Positions 7,997 through 16,213 of a stretch of 64,000 nucleotides of DNA are shown piece after piece. Made by a program: the position numbers and the translations under genes. This DNA comes from Bradyrhizobium ottawaense (GTDB lineage: Bacteria; Pseudomonadota; Alphaproteobacteria; Rhizobiales; Xanthobacteraceae): the NCBI RefSeq assembly GCF_900099825.1, contig NZ_LT629693.1, positions 5,839,001 through 5,903,000 on the forward strand. The letters are read 5' to 3'. Every line of letters starts with the position of its first letter. The first letter of the stretch is position 1. Under the pieces are notes generated by a model. It was not told where the DNA came from. It did not search any database and saw only the letters and a list, made by a program, of their open reading frames with translations.

Positions 7997-8923
7997 CTAG
8001 GGTCGCGCCTCCCGCTGCTTCATTTCCTTCGCCCGGGAGGAGGGCGGGCCGTCGGCCTCCCGCCGATTCGTCAGCATCGCAGCCTTCACCTTTTGAAACG
8101 CTCGCTGCTCGATCTGGCGGACCCGTTCGCGGGACACTCCATGTTCCGCGGCAAGTTCTTCAAGGGTCGCCGACTCCTCGTTCAGCCAGCGCGCGGTGAA
8201 GATATTACGCTCGCGAGGGTTGAGTGTAGCGAGGGCGTTAGCGAGGGCCTGACGGCGATGTTTGGCCTCCTGCTCCTCGGCCAAAGTGATTTCACTGGTC
8301 GGCGCGGGATCGACAAGCCAGTCCAACGTTTGTCCGGTTTCATCCTCGTCGTGGACAGGCAGATTTAGAGAAACATCTCCACGCAGGCGCCGGTCCATGG
8401 TGACAACGTCTCGCTCAGCCACCTCGAGACGCTCCGCAATCAGCCTGACCTGCTCCGGACGGAGGTCGCCGTCCTGCAGCGCCGAGATCGCGCTTTTGGC
8501 CCGCCGCAGTTTGAAGAAAAGCTTCTTCTGGCCGGCGCTGGCGGCGATCTTGACCAGCGACCAGGACCGCAGGATGTACTCCTGGATGGTGGCCCTGATC
8601 CACCACATCGCATAGGTGGCAAGGCGGACGCCCCGGTCCGGATCAAACCGCTTCACGGCCTGCATCAGGCCGATATTGCCTTCGGAGACGATTTCCGCGA
8701 TCGGAAGGCCGTAGCCGCGATAGCGCATCGCTATCTTGGCAACGAGTCTCAGATGGCTGGTGACCAACTGGTATGCGGCGTCGCGATCCCGATGCTCGCG
8801 CCAACGTCTTGCGCAGGCGAGTTCTTGCTCGGGCTTGAGCAAGGGAAACTTGCGTATCTCGACGAGATATTTCGACAGCCCGGCATCGACAGACGGAGCA
8901 GGTAGAGCGGCAATGTTAAACAT
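7997..8923 (-). CDS. rpoH: RNA polymerase sigma-32 factor (heat-shock sigma), RpoH1-like
   Basis: 308 aa from the ATG at 8923, chosen because a G-rich GGGGGT lies 8 nt upstream; a TTG at 8965 and an ATG at 8938 are alternatives. Region 2 is clear (SEGNIGLMQAVKRFDPDRGVR, LATYAMWWIRATIQEYIL). The RpoH box QKKLFFKLR lies at 132-140 and distinguishes sigma-32 from other sigma-70 proteins. Region 4 helix-turn-helix: TLEELAAEHGVSRERVRQIE. It directs polymerase to heat-shock promoters. It lies about 150 nt after the hspA-like gene on the same strand, matching the hspA-rpoH1 operon of B. japonicum, so its mRNA may begin at the ROSE leader at 9521. Confidence 0.93.
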   Translation of the reverse strand: MFNIAALPAPSVDAGLSKYLVEIRKFPLLKPEQELACARRWREHRDRDAAYQLVTSHLRLVAKIAMRYRGYGLPIAEIVSEGNIGLMQAVKRFDPDRGVRLATYAMWWIRATIQEYILRSWSLVKIAASAGQKKLFFKLRRAKSAISALQDGDLRPEQVRLIAERLEVAERDVVTMDRRLRGDVSLNLPVHDEDETGQTLDWLVDPAPTSEITLAEEQEAKHRRQALANALATLNPRERNIFTARWLNEESATLEELAAEHGVSRERVRQIEQRAFQKVKAAMLTNRREADGPPSSRAKEMKQREARP

Positions 8924-9073
8924 CTTGTATACCCCCATTTGAGCTAAGGAATTGGACCGTTTCAATTGACCTCATTTGACCGGCTCTTCTCGCTTGACCG
9001 AAGGGCGCGCCCGTGGGCACGCCAGCACAGCTGCAGCGGCCAGGGGCTGCGGCGTCGGTCGAACAACCAGCCT

Positions 9074-9520
9074 TCAGGCCGCTTCGCGCTCGATCTGCTG
9101 GACGTCGGATGCAGTCAGAGTGTCGATCGGGAGCCGGCGAGGCTTCGTGGCGGTCGGAATCTCTCGAACCAACTCGACCTGCAGCAGGCCGTTGTCAAAC
9201 CGTGCTCCCTCGACCCGGACGTCGGCGGCCAGTGCGAACTGCCGCTTGAACGGCCGCGACGAGATCCCTTGATAGAGGAATTTCCGCTGTCCATTATCGG
9301 ACTTGCGACCTTCGACGGTGAGCTTGTTCTGCTCGGCTGTTATCGCGATATCGTCAGGGGAGAAACCGGCCAGCGCCAGCGAAATCCGATACCGGTCGCC
9401 GGACAGGCGTTCTACGTTGCAGGGTGGTTCGCCGTGCCGGGCCCCGTCGGCCAGGTCTAAAAAGCGGTCGAATCCAATAGTTGACCGCCGCCACAAGGGG
9501 CTGATGTTGTAAGTCCTCAT
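9074..9520 (-). CDS. hspA: Small heat-shock protein (Hsp20), hspA-like
   Basis: 148 aa starting MRTYNISPLWRRSTIGFDRF, with GGAGG 8 nt before the ATG. Alpha-crystallin domain at about 33-130 (SGDRYRISLALAGFSPDDI, SSRPFKRQFALAADV, RFDNGLLQVELVREIP). A close paralogue of hspB at 6429-6890 and probably its partner in mixed oligomers. First gene of a presumed hspA-rpoH operon, under the ROSE leader immediately upstream. The symbol is given on order and similarity. Confidence 0.88.
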   Translation of the reverse strand: MRTYNISPLWRRSTIGFDRFLDLADGARHGEPPCNVERLSGDRYRISLALAGFSPDDIAITAEQNKLTVEGRKSDNGQRKFLYQGISSRPFKRQFALAADVRVEGARFDNGLLQVELVREIPTATKPRRLPIDTLTASDVQQIEREAA

Positions 9521-9625
9521 AGCCAAATCCTCCAAGGAGCAAGATGGGTACGAGCAGGCGTCGGACACCTCCGGCGCCCGTCTCCGCCGGGCCCCGAGGG
9601 CGCCCGGTCCGCTTATCGCGGCAAG
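9521..9625 (-). promoter_or_regulatory. ROSE-type RNA thermometer, hspA-rpoH leader
   Basis: On the minus strand the last hairpin reads TTGCTCCTTGGAGGAT. This is the hallmark ROSE helix, in which TTGCTCC pairs with the GGAGGAT ribosome site, and ATG follows 9 nt after the GGAGG. Upstream lie strongly GC-rich inverted sequences (CGGGCGCC / GGCGGAGACGGGCGCC). Since it heads a transcript that probably includes rpoH, heat would raise both chaperone and sigma factor. The 5' boundary is approximate. Confidence 0.9.
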
Positions 9626-9892
9626 CAAAAAACTAGCAAATCGCCTTTTGGTTTCAAGTAGGAAACCGGGAATTTTGACCGAGGACTAACCCATGGTTAC
9701 CGAGCCCCGGCGCTACGACTAAGGTATTGCTTGGTTGGTCGCCGCGCAGCCACCTGGTGGTTATTACGGTGGGCTGGCTTGCTGGATTCGCCAACCTTCG
9801 CCCGAAGGCTGTTCAGCCATGGTCTTGAAAATCTCTGCCGTTTTTCTAAGTGGATTCTTGTCCTCGAAACGAAAGGAGTTGGGAGGAAGGAC

Positions 9893-10222
9893 ATGACGGA
9901 TCTGAACCGACATTTCGACGAGAATGTCTATGACCTGAACGCCATTTTGCATCCCGGTTCGGTCTTCGACCATCCTCGGGATGTCCTGGCTGACGCGACG
10001 CTTTCGAGAGCCGAGAAACGGGCGATCCTTGCATCCTGGGCGTCCGATGCTGCCGCGGTGACTTCGTGCCCGAGCCTGCGGGCGATACCCGGGACAAAGA
10101 ACGTCGTGTCGATCGACGATATCCTGGAAGCGCTTTCCAGTCTGGATCACTCGCCGCGAACGCCACCCGGCGGCAAGCCGGCAAGGCTGAAGTCGACCGA
10201 CCGGGTTGCGATGGCAGCTTGA
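9893..10222 (+). CDS. Conserved small protein, function unknown
   Basis: 109 aa. Start chosen at the ATG after GGGAGGAAGG; upstream in-frame codons look non-coding. Conserved-looking core: DLNAILHPGSVFDHPRDVL, then LSRAEKRAILASWASDAAAV and VSIDDILEALSSLDH. I recognise this as a recurring Bradyrhizobium-type protein without assigned function. No signal peptide or membrane segment. It is divergent from the hspA-rpoH operon, with about 270 nt between that may contain both promoters. Confidence 0.75.
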   Translation: MTDLNRHFDENVYDLNAILHPGSVFDHPRDVLADATLSRAEKRAILASWASDAAAVTSCPSLRAIPGTKNVVSIDDILEALSSLDHSPRTPPGGKPARLKSTDRVAMAA

Positions 10223-10251
10223 TCGACAGTCAGGAGGAAAGGAGGTGAGCA

Positions 10252-10365
10252 ATGCTATCTAAACGCCCCGAGATTGGAAGGCTGTTCGGGATGACGGGTT
10301 ACCTTCTAAGCATGATCTTCATCCTGAGCCTCCTTATCGGGGGTGCACCCGCGCATCTGCAGTAG
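10252..10365 (+). CDS. Micropeptide with one membrane helix (37 aa)
   Basis: Preceded by a near-perfect ribosome site (AAAGGAGGTGA, 10238-10248) six bases after its GGAGG core, which is the main evidence. The peptide has a charged start (MLSKRPEIGRLF), then a hydrophobic helix TGYLLSMIFILSLLIGG, and ends APAHLQ. It follows the previous gene by 29 nt and may be co-transcribed. Function unknown. Confidence 0.65.
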   Translation: MLSKRPEIGRLFGMTGYLLSMIFILSLLIGGAPAHLQ

Positions 10366-10641
10366 ACTTTATGACGGCCGTCCGTTGGTAGGACGGCGGA
10401 CACGGTGCCAGCCCCATGGGCGATCGCGACGTCGCGCGCGGCTCGGCGGCAGACGCATAAAATGCAAAGCATTGCCTGTCGCGCAGCCTTCAGTGGTGTC
10501 AAAGACCCCGGAACAAAACGTTGCTGGCGACGTTTTGGTGCCGCGCAGCCGTCGCCCGCCGTTCACAACGGCGCCTGTCGCGGATAGCCAAAGGTCTTCG
10601 GACCCGCTGTTATTCACCACTAGCGCACGCGCGGATAGCCA

Positions 10642-10833
10642 ATGGCGATGGCTGCTTCGTCTATGATTCAAATTGCGATGGATGACCCCTACTACGACCT
10701 GATTTTAGCAATGTTGGCATTGGCGGTCACTGCCGTCATGCTGGTGGCGGGCGAACTTTACCTCGTGACAAGGCCCGAGCCGCCGGAGACTCTCACGCCG
10801 CCAGCCTCGATAGTAACATCATCCATCCGGTAA
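10642..10833 (+). CDS. Possible small single-pass membrane protein
   Basis: 63 aa with one strong hydrophobic helix (YDLILAMLALAVTAVMLVAG) and a Pro/Thr-rich tail. Several ATG codons cluster at the start and no strong ribosome site is seen, so the start is uncertain. The phrase CGCGGATAGCCAA occurs both at its start and 60 nt upstream. The 276 nt before it hold nothing else I can call. Confidence 0.4.
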   Translation: MAMAASSMIQIAMDDPYYDLILAMLALAVTAVMLVAGELYLVTRPEPPETLTPPASIVTSSIR

Positions 10834-10960
10834 CTTGGTTGACTGCGTGCAACGGCGGAAACGTTACGGCCGACTTTTCGCAGAAATCTAACGCCCCGTG
10901 CCGGCGGGGCGTTCTGAGAGCTACGATAGATGAGACAATCCTGACCCGACGAGGCGAGCA

Positions 10961-11155
10961 ATGACCGACTCGGCTAAGAAAGACTTGGTGAACGCGCTAG
11001 CGGCGCTGGTCAAGGAGCGCAGGCTGTGCGCCCAGCTTCTTTCCAAACCCTATGAGCGTGGCACTTATGAAGCCACAATGGCGCGGTTTGTGGAATTCCA
11101 AACGGCGATAGAAGCCGTAGAGCGCGCCCTTGTATCGGAAGCTGACTATCCTTGA
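10961..11155 (+). CDS. Small conserved protein, function unknown
   Basis: 64 aa, predicted all-helical (MTDSAKKDLVNALAALVKER, YEATMARFVEFQTAIEAVER). GAGGCGAGCA precedes the ATG. No motif or signal. It lies just ahead of the CsbD gene. Confidence 0.6.
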   Translation: MTDSAKKDLVNALAALVKERRLCAQLLSKPYERGTYEATMARFVEFQTAIEAVERALVSEADYP

Positions 11156-11265
11156 CGCGAGCGCTACACGATCGGCAGAAACTGACGCGATATATAAAAC
11201 AGCTGGAACACCGTTACCCCGGGGCGCGTTAGGTTATGCCGGATTTAACAACAGGAGAGTCAACC

Positions 11266-11466
11266 ATGGACTGGAACCGAGTTGAGGGAAATTGGAAAGA
11301 GGTGAAGGGTAAGGTCAAAGAGAAGTGGGGCAAACTCACTGACGATGACCTCACTGCGATCAACGGACAACGCGAGCAGCTAGAAGGAAGGCTGCAACAG
11401 CGCTATGGATATGCGAAAGATCAGGCTCGCAAAGATGTCGACACCTGGTTTTCAACATTGAAGTAA
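11266..11466 (+). CDS. CsbD-family general stress protein
   Basis: 66 aa. Start at MDWNRVEGNW, 10 nt after AGGAG. The sequence EGNWKEVKGKVKEKWGKLTDDDL is the CsbD signature, and the protein is the typical length. Members are small, abundant, hydrophilic proteins induced by general stress in many bacteria, with no known biochemical role. It fits the stress theme of the window. Confidence 0.88.
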   Translation: MDWNRVEGNWKEVKGKVKEKWGKLTDDDLTAINGQREQLEGRLQQRYGYAKDQARKDVDTWFSTLK

Positions 11467-11835
11467 CGGCGGTTCCGAAGTACGCGACCCCTTACTTCGT
11501 CCAGATGCGCCATGCCTTCAAACGGAACTGGGCTTCGAGAGCGGGGAAGGACTTTGCCAGCAGTTTCCGCTCGGCGGAGTCGACCTTTCTCGCAACATGC
11601 GAGAAGGATCGTGGTACCGGGGGATGGAACGTTAGGCGAAGACCCAAAGCTCCTCTCATTAGAGGTCTTGGAGTGTCATGCATGTCACAAGAGGCGGGGA
11701 CCTCGGCGTGCAACGTTGGTGGCATGGGACACATCCGCAACGCCTCCCGCAGCGGAAAGTGTCAGCGGACGTCATGGTGACACGTGGTGGAGCTACCATC
11801 TGGCATGGCGCCCCTGAAACGCAGGAGGTGATCTT
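11467..11835. other. Intergenic, no gene recognised
   Basis: Between csbD and the IS3-type element. Only short Arg/Ser-rich frames without ribosome sites are present. Confidence 0.5.
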
Positions 11836-11856
11836 CCCCCGAAAAAATGGACAGGG

Positions 11857-12718
11857 TTAAGCTGTTTTTAGCTCCATCTCGATCGGGCTGAGATAGCCGA
11901 TGGCGGAGTGACGACGCGTTCGATTGTAGAAGCCTTCGACATAGGCAAAGATATCACGTGTGGCTTCTTCCCGTGTTGCATAATGCCGGTGATGGACGAG
12001 CTCGGTCTTGAGGGTGTGGAAGAAGCTTTCCATCGGGGCATTGTCATAGCAGTTGGCCTTGCGGCTCATTGAGGCCCGCAAGCCGGCAGACTGCATCATT
12101 TTGCGATACTCCGCCGACGCATATTGAACGCCCCGATCGGAATGGTGGATCAGGCCGGCACCAGGCCGCTGTGCCACAATGGCCATCCGCAGAGCCGCCA
12201 ATGGCAGGTCGGCGCGCAAATGATCCGCCATCGCCCAGCCGACGATCTTGCGGCTGTACAGGTCCATGACGGTGGCCAGATAGAGCCAGCCCTGATCAGT
12301 CTCGACGTAGGTGATATCGGCGAGCCAGATCCCGGTTCGGCGCGGCGGCGGTGAAGTTCCGCTCGAGCAGATTCGGGGCGATCGGGAAGTCGTGACGGCT
12401 GTCGGTGGTGCGCATCCGCCGCGGCCGCGCCATGATGGCCCTGATCCCGTAACGGCGCATCAGTCGCTCGATGCGACCGCGGCTCGCCCCGCGGCCCTGG
12501 GCCCTCAGCTCGGCATGGATGCGCGGGCTGCCATAGCGTCCGCAGGCCTCGCGGTGGACCCGTTCGATGTCGTCGACGAGCGCACGATTGGCGGCGGATC
12601 GCCGGCTCTCCGGGCGGGCGCGCCAGGCATAGTAGCCGGCTGGCGAGACACCGAGCACGTCGCACATCAGTGACACCGGGTAGTCAGCGCGGCGATCTTC
12701 GATGAAACGGAATCTCAT
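11857..12718 (-). pseudogene. IS3-family transposase orfB (DDE integrase), frameshifted
   Basis: The first part (12718 down to about 12340) carries the HTH_21 region: YPVSLMCDVLGVSPAGYYAW, YGSPRIHAELR. It then breaks. An extra G near 12337 (AACCGGGATCTGG where AACCGGATCTGG is expected) shifts the frame. The catalytic domain continues in the next frame: DLYSRKIVGWAMADHL, HHSDRGVQYAS, NCYDNAPMESFFHTLKTE, ending at 11857. The DDE residues are present but not joined in one frame. A sequencing length error would restore it. Confidence 0.85.
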
Positions 12719-13035
12719 GTCCGCGTCCCAGCAAAGATCGCGATCGACTTTTTTAAAATGTCGCGCTCCATGCGCAGCCGTTCGTTCTCTCGCTGCAAGC
12801 GAGCGATCTCCGCCGCGTGGTCCGCCGACGGCACCGTCGCCTGCGTTGTGGGGCGCCGCGCCGTTGCCGTCGGCTCCCGCCCAGCCCCACGTTGCTCCAC
12901 CCAGCGCCGCAATACGGAATCGCGCAGGCCAAGTTCCTTGGCCACCGATCCGATCGAGCGACCGCTCGAAGTCACCAGATCGACTGCTTGTCGCTTGTAA
13001 TCGTCAGTAAACGACCGACGTTGACGTGCTTCCAT
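12715..13035 (-). CDS. IS3-family transposase orfA (HTH protein)
   Basis: 106 aa. Helix-turn-helix of transposase_8 type (RRSFTDDYKRQAVDLV, IGSVAKELGLRDSVLRRWV), then a leucine-zipper-like helix AEIARLQRENERLRMERDIL. A TTTTAAAAAAG run near 12750 is a typical -1 slippery site for making the OrfAB fusion. It overlaps orfB by 4 nt. Confidence 0.88.
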   Translation of the reverse strand: MEARQRRSFTDDYKRQAVDLVTSSGRSIGSVAKELGLRDSVLRRWVEQRGAGREPTATARRPTTQATVPSADHAAEIARLQRENERLRMERDILKKSIAIFAGTRT

Positions 13036-13090
13036 CCGACACCTCCTGGCTCCTCGAGCCTACTACAGGTGTCCATCAATTCGGAGGAGG

Positions 13091-13440
13091 TTCAAGGCCT
13101 TAGAGAGTTATGTCGTAAGGCTTTGGCGTAGATGGATTTTCCAAACTTGCGATTGCCTGAAACGCCTCGTTTCGGCGTGTCCGAGCGAAGGTGAGCGCTC
13201 TGCTGCCATACCTTCAGCTTCGCTTAGAGGCGCGGTCGCATCGGGGATCTTTCTCCGACTTGAGAGAACCTCGATAGCGGCCGGAAGCGACGACACGCTG
13301 ACCCTTGTCGAGGCCTGTTGGTGATTCACCGCGGTCTTAGAAACTTCCTGATGATCCCTGATCTCGATGAAACAGGCTACGTTGTACCTCCTCCCGGCCG
13401 CCATGGTCAGCGCCTGGGATTCTCGCGCGCCGCCGAACGT
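13091..13440. other. Intergenic, no convincing gene
   Basis: A minus-strand frame of 98 codons (13108-13404) exists but is serine-rich, lacks a good ribosome site and resembles no family; I do not call it. Confidence 0.45.
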
Positions 13441-13869
13441 CTAATTTTCCCGGGCAGAAGAATACACGCCAAACCTTCGGGCAACTTCTAGCGCTGCGCC
13501 TTCGTTAGTCTCCAAAGCGACCTTTTGAGCCAGCATAACGTCGCCAGCAACCAGATCGCCCGAGGGGACAAAACACCAGCCCGCTGCCGGCTTGCCGGTG
13601 CCGTCGATCTCGTAGACGTTCGTTGCCGTGCCTTGGCGGATGCGGTACCGCTTCCCGGTATGACAGCCAATGACATCAAAGCATGTTGATGCATCAAACT
13701 GCGCCCTTTGCTCAGGAGACAGCCACTCGCGGAGCAGTGTTATACCCCGGGCATCTTTGGCTGCCTGGATAGCCTTGCGCCGCTCGCGCCAACCACCAAC
13801 TTTCCGCACCATCTCAGCAACCCAACGCCAAGGGTGGTGCGCCGCAAAAGTGAGCCATTGCGCAATCAT
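13441..13869 (-). CDS. Conserved protein, function unknown
   Basis: About 142 aa from the ATG at 13869; a TTG nine bases upstream is possible and no strong ribosome site is seen. The core WLSPEQRAQFDAS, DVIGCHTGKRYRIRQGTA, NVYEIDGTGKPAAGWCFVP, LVAGDVMLAQKVALE looks conserved and resembles proteins recurrent in Bradyrhizobium. It follows 13882-14103 closely on the same strand, so the two are probably one operon. Confidence 0.7.
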   Translation of the reverse strand: MIAQWLTFAAHHPWRWVAEMVRKVGGWRERRKAIQAAKDARGITLLREWLSPEQRAQFDASTCFDVIGCHTGKRYRIRQGTATNVYEIDGTGKPAAGWCFVPSGDLVAGDVMLAQKVALETNEGAALEVARRFGVYSSAREN

Positions 13870-13881
13870 GGCCGCCAACGT

Positions 13882-14103
13882 TCAGCCGCCAACAAGTCGC
13901 GGAAAGAAAAGGGTTTCCTCAGCCATCGGATCGAACGATCGAGTAATGGCCACTTTACCCGAGCCTTCACGGATGGCCGCGGTGAAACCTGCAGCGGTTA
14001 GGGATTTGAAGCGCTCTTCGGCTCTAGAAAGCGCTTCGAGGTCATCGGCATCGAATCGATGCCGGGTGTCGCCGGTGTGGTCCATGACGATCTGGATTGG
14101 CAT
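13882..14103 (-). CDS. Small conserved protein, function unknown
   Basis: 73 aa. Start chosen at the ATG at 14103 because GGAGG lies 6 nt upstream. Sequence MPIQIVMDHTGDTRHRFD, LSRAEERFKSLTAAGFTAA; hydrophilic, no signal. Twelve nt separate its stop from the ATG of 13441-13869, suggesting coupled translation. No function recognised. Confidence 0.65.
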   Translation of the reverse strand: MPIQIVMDHTGDTRHRFDADDLEALSRAEERFKSLTAAGFTAAIREGSGKVAITRSFDPMAEETLFFPRLVGG

Positions 14104-14557
14104 GCTCAACCTCCATGATTCCAGTCCCTAAACATCATAAGCGTTACGGAACCGAAACGTTGCGCGGCGAACGGTGTTTGATTTCGTGTTTTTGACGAAG
14201 CATAAAGTGATGCGATTTAGCGACCGTCCAGTGTTCAGTTTTAAGGCGGGGTCGCGGAGCGATCGGATGTTGCCGTCATCTGACAATCGCTCTGAGGCAG
14301 AGCAAGTCGGGCCTCCTCGATCGCGCGCCGCCAAACGTCTTTGGGACTGAAACGACGTTTTGCGGGTGTTCTCACTCCGCGCTAGCGGCCACAGGAAAGA
14401 ACAGGAAGCGCCGCCGCTGCCTGTCATAAGTTCATGCGAGAGCGCGGATGTACCTTCCGCTGTCACTTAAGGCTCGGGAGTGGTCCAGACCCTGTATGTC
14501 GGAACAATTCGTTCCGGCTCGGCTTGACTCTTCGCTGTGTAGCTTGGAGTTGCTTCG
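14104..14557. other. Intergenic, no gene called
   Basis: A 58-codon plus-strand frame with a GTG start near 14173 is open but has no ribosome site. The stretch probably holds the divergent promoters for 13882-14103 (minus) and 14558 onward (plus). Confidence 0.4.
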
Positions 14558-14851
14558 ATGCGTAGGTCCAATTGGGCCCCGTGGATCGTGCCGAATGGTG
14601 ACGACCAGACGGTCTATCTGATCGCCGTCGATTTCGGTAATATCGGCCGCGTTTGGCGCGAGAGCGACTATGAGACTACCGATTTCGAAACAGTCATCCA
14701 GGACGTGCCGACCGGCCATTACAGTAACCTAATCCGCATAGACGTCGCGCACGAGCCGTGCCGGTGCTGCGACCTCCTGCAGGTTCTTACCAATCACTTC
14801 GAAGAGCGCTACCGCGACTTGCAATTGCCGCTGCCAATAACCCTGGTCTGA
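14558..14851 (+). CDS. Small conserved protein, paralogue of 29731-30084
   Basis: 97 aa. The region IVPNGDDQTVYLI, DFGNIGRVWRESDYETTDFE, TVIQDVPTGHYSNLIRIDV closely matches the protein at 29731-30084. Its C-terminal third is more diverged (HFEERYRDLQLPLPITL) but still alignable. GGAG lies 9 nt before the ATG. This family is common in Bradyrhizobium and of unknown function. The next gene starts 3 nt after the stop. Confidence 0.75.
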   Translation: MRRSNWAPWIVPNGDDQTVYLIAVDFGNIGRVWRESDYETTDFETVIQDVPTGHYSNLIRIDVAHEPCRCCDLLQVLTNHFEERYRDLQLPLPITLV

Positions 14852-14853
14852 TC

Positions 14854-15123
14854 ATGGCTGCTTTGGAAAAACCCCCGGCGATCGAGAACAAACTAGTCCG
14901 GCGCGATCAATTCAATATCACTCCGCAAGGCATCATTCACAAGCCTACTGACGCAGCCTTCACGCCAAATCCGGGCGACGCCTTTTCGGGAATTGAACGG
15001 TTGGGTCAACTGGGCAGCAAAGGTCCCAACGGGAGCGGCTTTGGCGCCGAAGACGTACTCAAGATGATGCGCCAGCTTTGGGCTGAATACGTCGCGAGCA
15101 ACCCGCAATTGTTTAACCTATGA
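14854..15123 (+). CDS. Conserved hypothetical protein
   Basis: 89 aa. MAALEKPPAIENKLVRRDQF, then FNITPQGIIHKPTDAAFTPN and FGAEDVLKMMRQLWAEYVA. The ATG is 3 nt after the stop of 14558-14851, so it is likely translationally coupled. No family assigned. Confidence 0.65.
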   Translation: MAALEKPPAIENKLVRRDQFNITPQGIIHKPTDAAFTPNPGDAFSGIERLGQLGSKGPNGSGFGAEDVLKMMRQLWAEYVASNPQLFNL

Positions 15124-15237
15124 GACTCGTGCCGTTCCGAGCATCGCCACCATAAGAAAAAAACAGAGTGGGCAGAGGACACGGTCCGCAATTGGGGTCC
15201 GACGAGTTGAGGCCGCTTGATTATCTCCAGTGTCCGC

Positions 15238-15354
15238 CATTTCGCCATTTCGAAACGACAGCCACTGTTTCGGCGATGGTCGCAGCCGGGTATTTCTGAG
15301 CGAGCATCTTCAGCTTTGAGATGTTGTCACCAGACCAGCGGCGAATGGATCCTG
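15238..15354 (-). pseudogene. Relic of a SANT/Myb-like small DNA-binding protein
   Basis: The minus-strand frame reads IRRWSGDNISKLKMLAQKYP then AATIAETVAVVSKWRN. It resembles the neighbour at 15355-15537 (RRWTDQEIEDLKRMARLHP, KIAELVDRTVG) but has no ATG/GTG start and loses the pattern in its second half. Probably a decayed tandem copy. Confidence 0.5.
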
Positions 15355-15537
15355 TCAGACTGATCCCTCCTGAAAATCTATTTGACGGCGTGATCGAAGA
15401 GAAATTTTTAGCTGGTGAGCCTTAAAAACGACCCCGCCGACAGTTCTGTCGACCAACTCCGCAATCTTGGGCGCCGGGTGCAGCCGCGCCATGCGTTTCA
15501 GGTCTTCGATCTCCTGATCGGTCCAACGTCGGCCCAC
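15355..15537 (-). CDS. Small SANT/Myb-like DNA-binding protein
   Basis: 60 aa. Start chosen at the GTG with AAAGGAGGGAAT in front of it. RRWTDQEIEDLKRMARLHPA, KIAELVDRTVGGVVFKAH, LKISLRS: a tryptophan-led helical repeat of the kind found in small alphaproteobacterial SANT/GcrA-like proteins. Related single- or double-repeat proteins lie at 28372-28698 and 39164-39376. Likely a DNA-binding regulator; targets unknown. Confidence 0.7.
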   Translation of the reverse strand: MGRRWTDQEIEDLKRMARLHPAPKIAELVDRTVGGVVFKAHQLKISLRSRRQIDFQEGSV

Positions 15538-15667
15538 ATTCCCTCCTTTCGAATGATTTTGAGTCCAAAGTCGGGAAAAAGCGGAAAGTTCCAAAAAAGA
15601 TGGCGGTTTGGAACTTTGTATTTGGCTGGGCGTATACCGTTCCGTGACAGCTAGAGGGGAGTTCGGA

Positions 15668-15868
15668 ATGACCAGGAAAAGAAGATTTGGTCAGGCATTA
15701 GATGCAAGCCCTGTGAAGGCGTTGGTTGTCCCTCAGGGTTCGCAGCCGCTGCAGAAACAGATAGAGGCCCTGAGGAATGATTGTCAGCTGCGTAACGCAG
15801 ATGACTCTTACCATCAGCTGTTTTTATCTGAAATTGAGCGCGTCCCGACAGGAAATGCCCGAGACTGA
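15668..15868 (+). CDS. Small hypothetical protein
   Basis: 66 aa (MTRKRRFGQALDASPVKALV, LQKQIEALRNDCQLRNADDS). GGGGAG lies 8 nt before the ATG. It overlaps the next gene by 14 nt, implying coupling. No family recognised. Confidence 0.55.
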   Translation: MTRKRRFGQALDASPVKALVVPQGSQPLQKQIEALRNDCQLRNADDSYHQLFLSEIERVPTGNARD

Positions 15869-16079
15869 CTTCAATGCGTCTATCTCTGGAAAAGAGGTGG
15901 TCGTGACTCACAGAAGTCAGGGCCACGTCTACAGATTTCCAGTATTGGCTAACGGCACTGTGTCTCTTCACGGTTCGCGCATCGAGCCCAATCCGAATGC
16001 AAGCCGTGAAGCAGGTCGTTTTGTTTTTGACGCTCACTTAGCAGCACGCATCGCGTTGGAACAAGTCAACCACACGTAG
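15855..16079 (+). CDS. Small hypothetical protein
   Basis: 74 aa (MPETDFNASISGKEVVVTHR, GHVYRFPVLANGTVSLHG). CAGGAA precedes the ATG, which lies inside the previous gene. The pattern suggests a small beta-rich domain, then a helix. No family recognised. Confidence 0.5.
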   Translation: MPETDFNASISGKEVVVTHRSQGHVYRFPVLANGTVSLHGSRIEPNPNASREAGRFVFDAHLAARIALEQVNHT

Positions 16080-16213
16080 TGGATGCCGAGTTGATGCCAC
16101 CTGAACCATTGTTCATCAACATTAATTCAGTCTTTCAAAGTCGACCCTGAGCAACAATTCGGCTCGAGCAACGTCATGCTTTGGACGACGATCATCGAAT
16201 AGGAGGTCAAAAG

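Larger units (their letters stand above)
11836..13090 (-). mobile_element. IS3-family insertion sequence with a frameshifted orfB
   Basis: About 1.25 kb. Imperfect terminal inverted repeats: CCCCCGAAAAAATGGACA at the left (11836-11853); the right end, read inward on the minus strand, gives CCTCCGAATTGATGGACA (13088-13070). Inside are orfA (12715-13035) and orfB (11857-12718), overlapping in different frames as in this family. I could not identify a clear target duplication. The element is probably dead because of the orfB frameshift. Confidence 0.85.

Noticed and set aside
7543..8199. 218-codon plus-strand frame between the small secreted gene and rpoH
   Set aside because: Overlaps two supported minus-strand genes, composition is Arg/Ser/Thr-rich with no family.
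13108..13404. 98-codon minus-strand frame after the IS3 element
   Set aside because: No ribosome site, no recognisable pattern, low-complexity middle.
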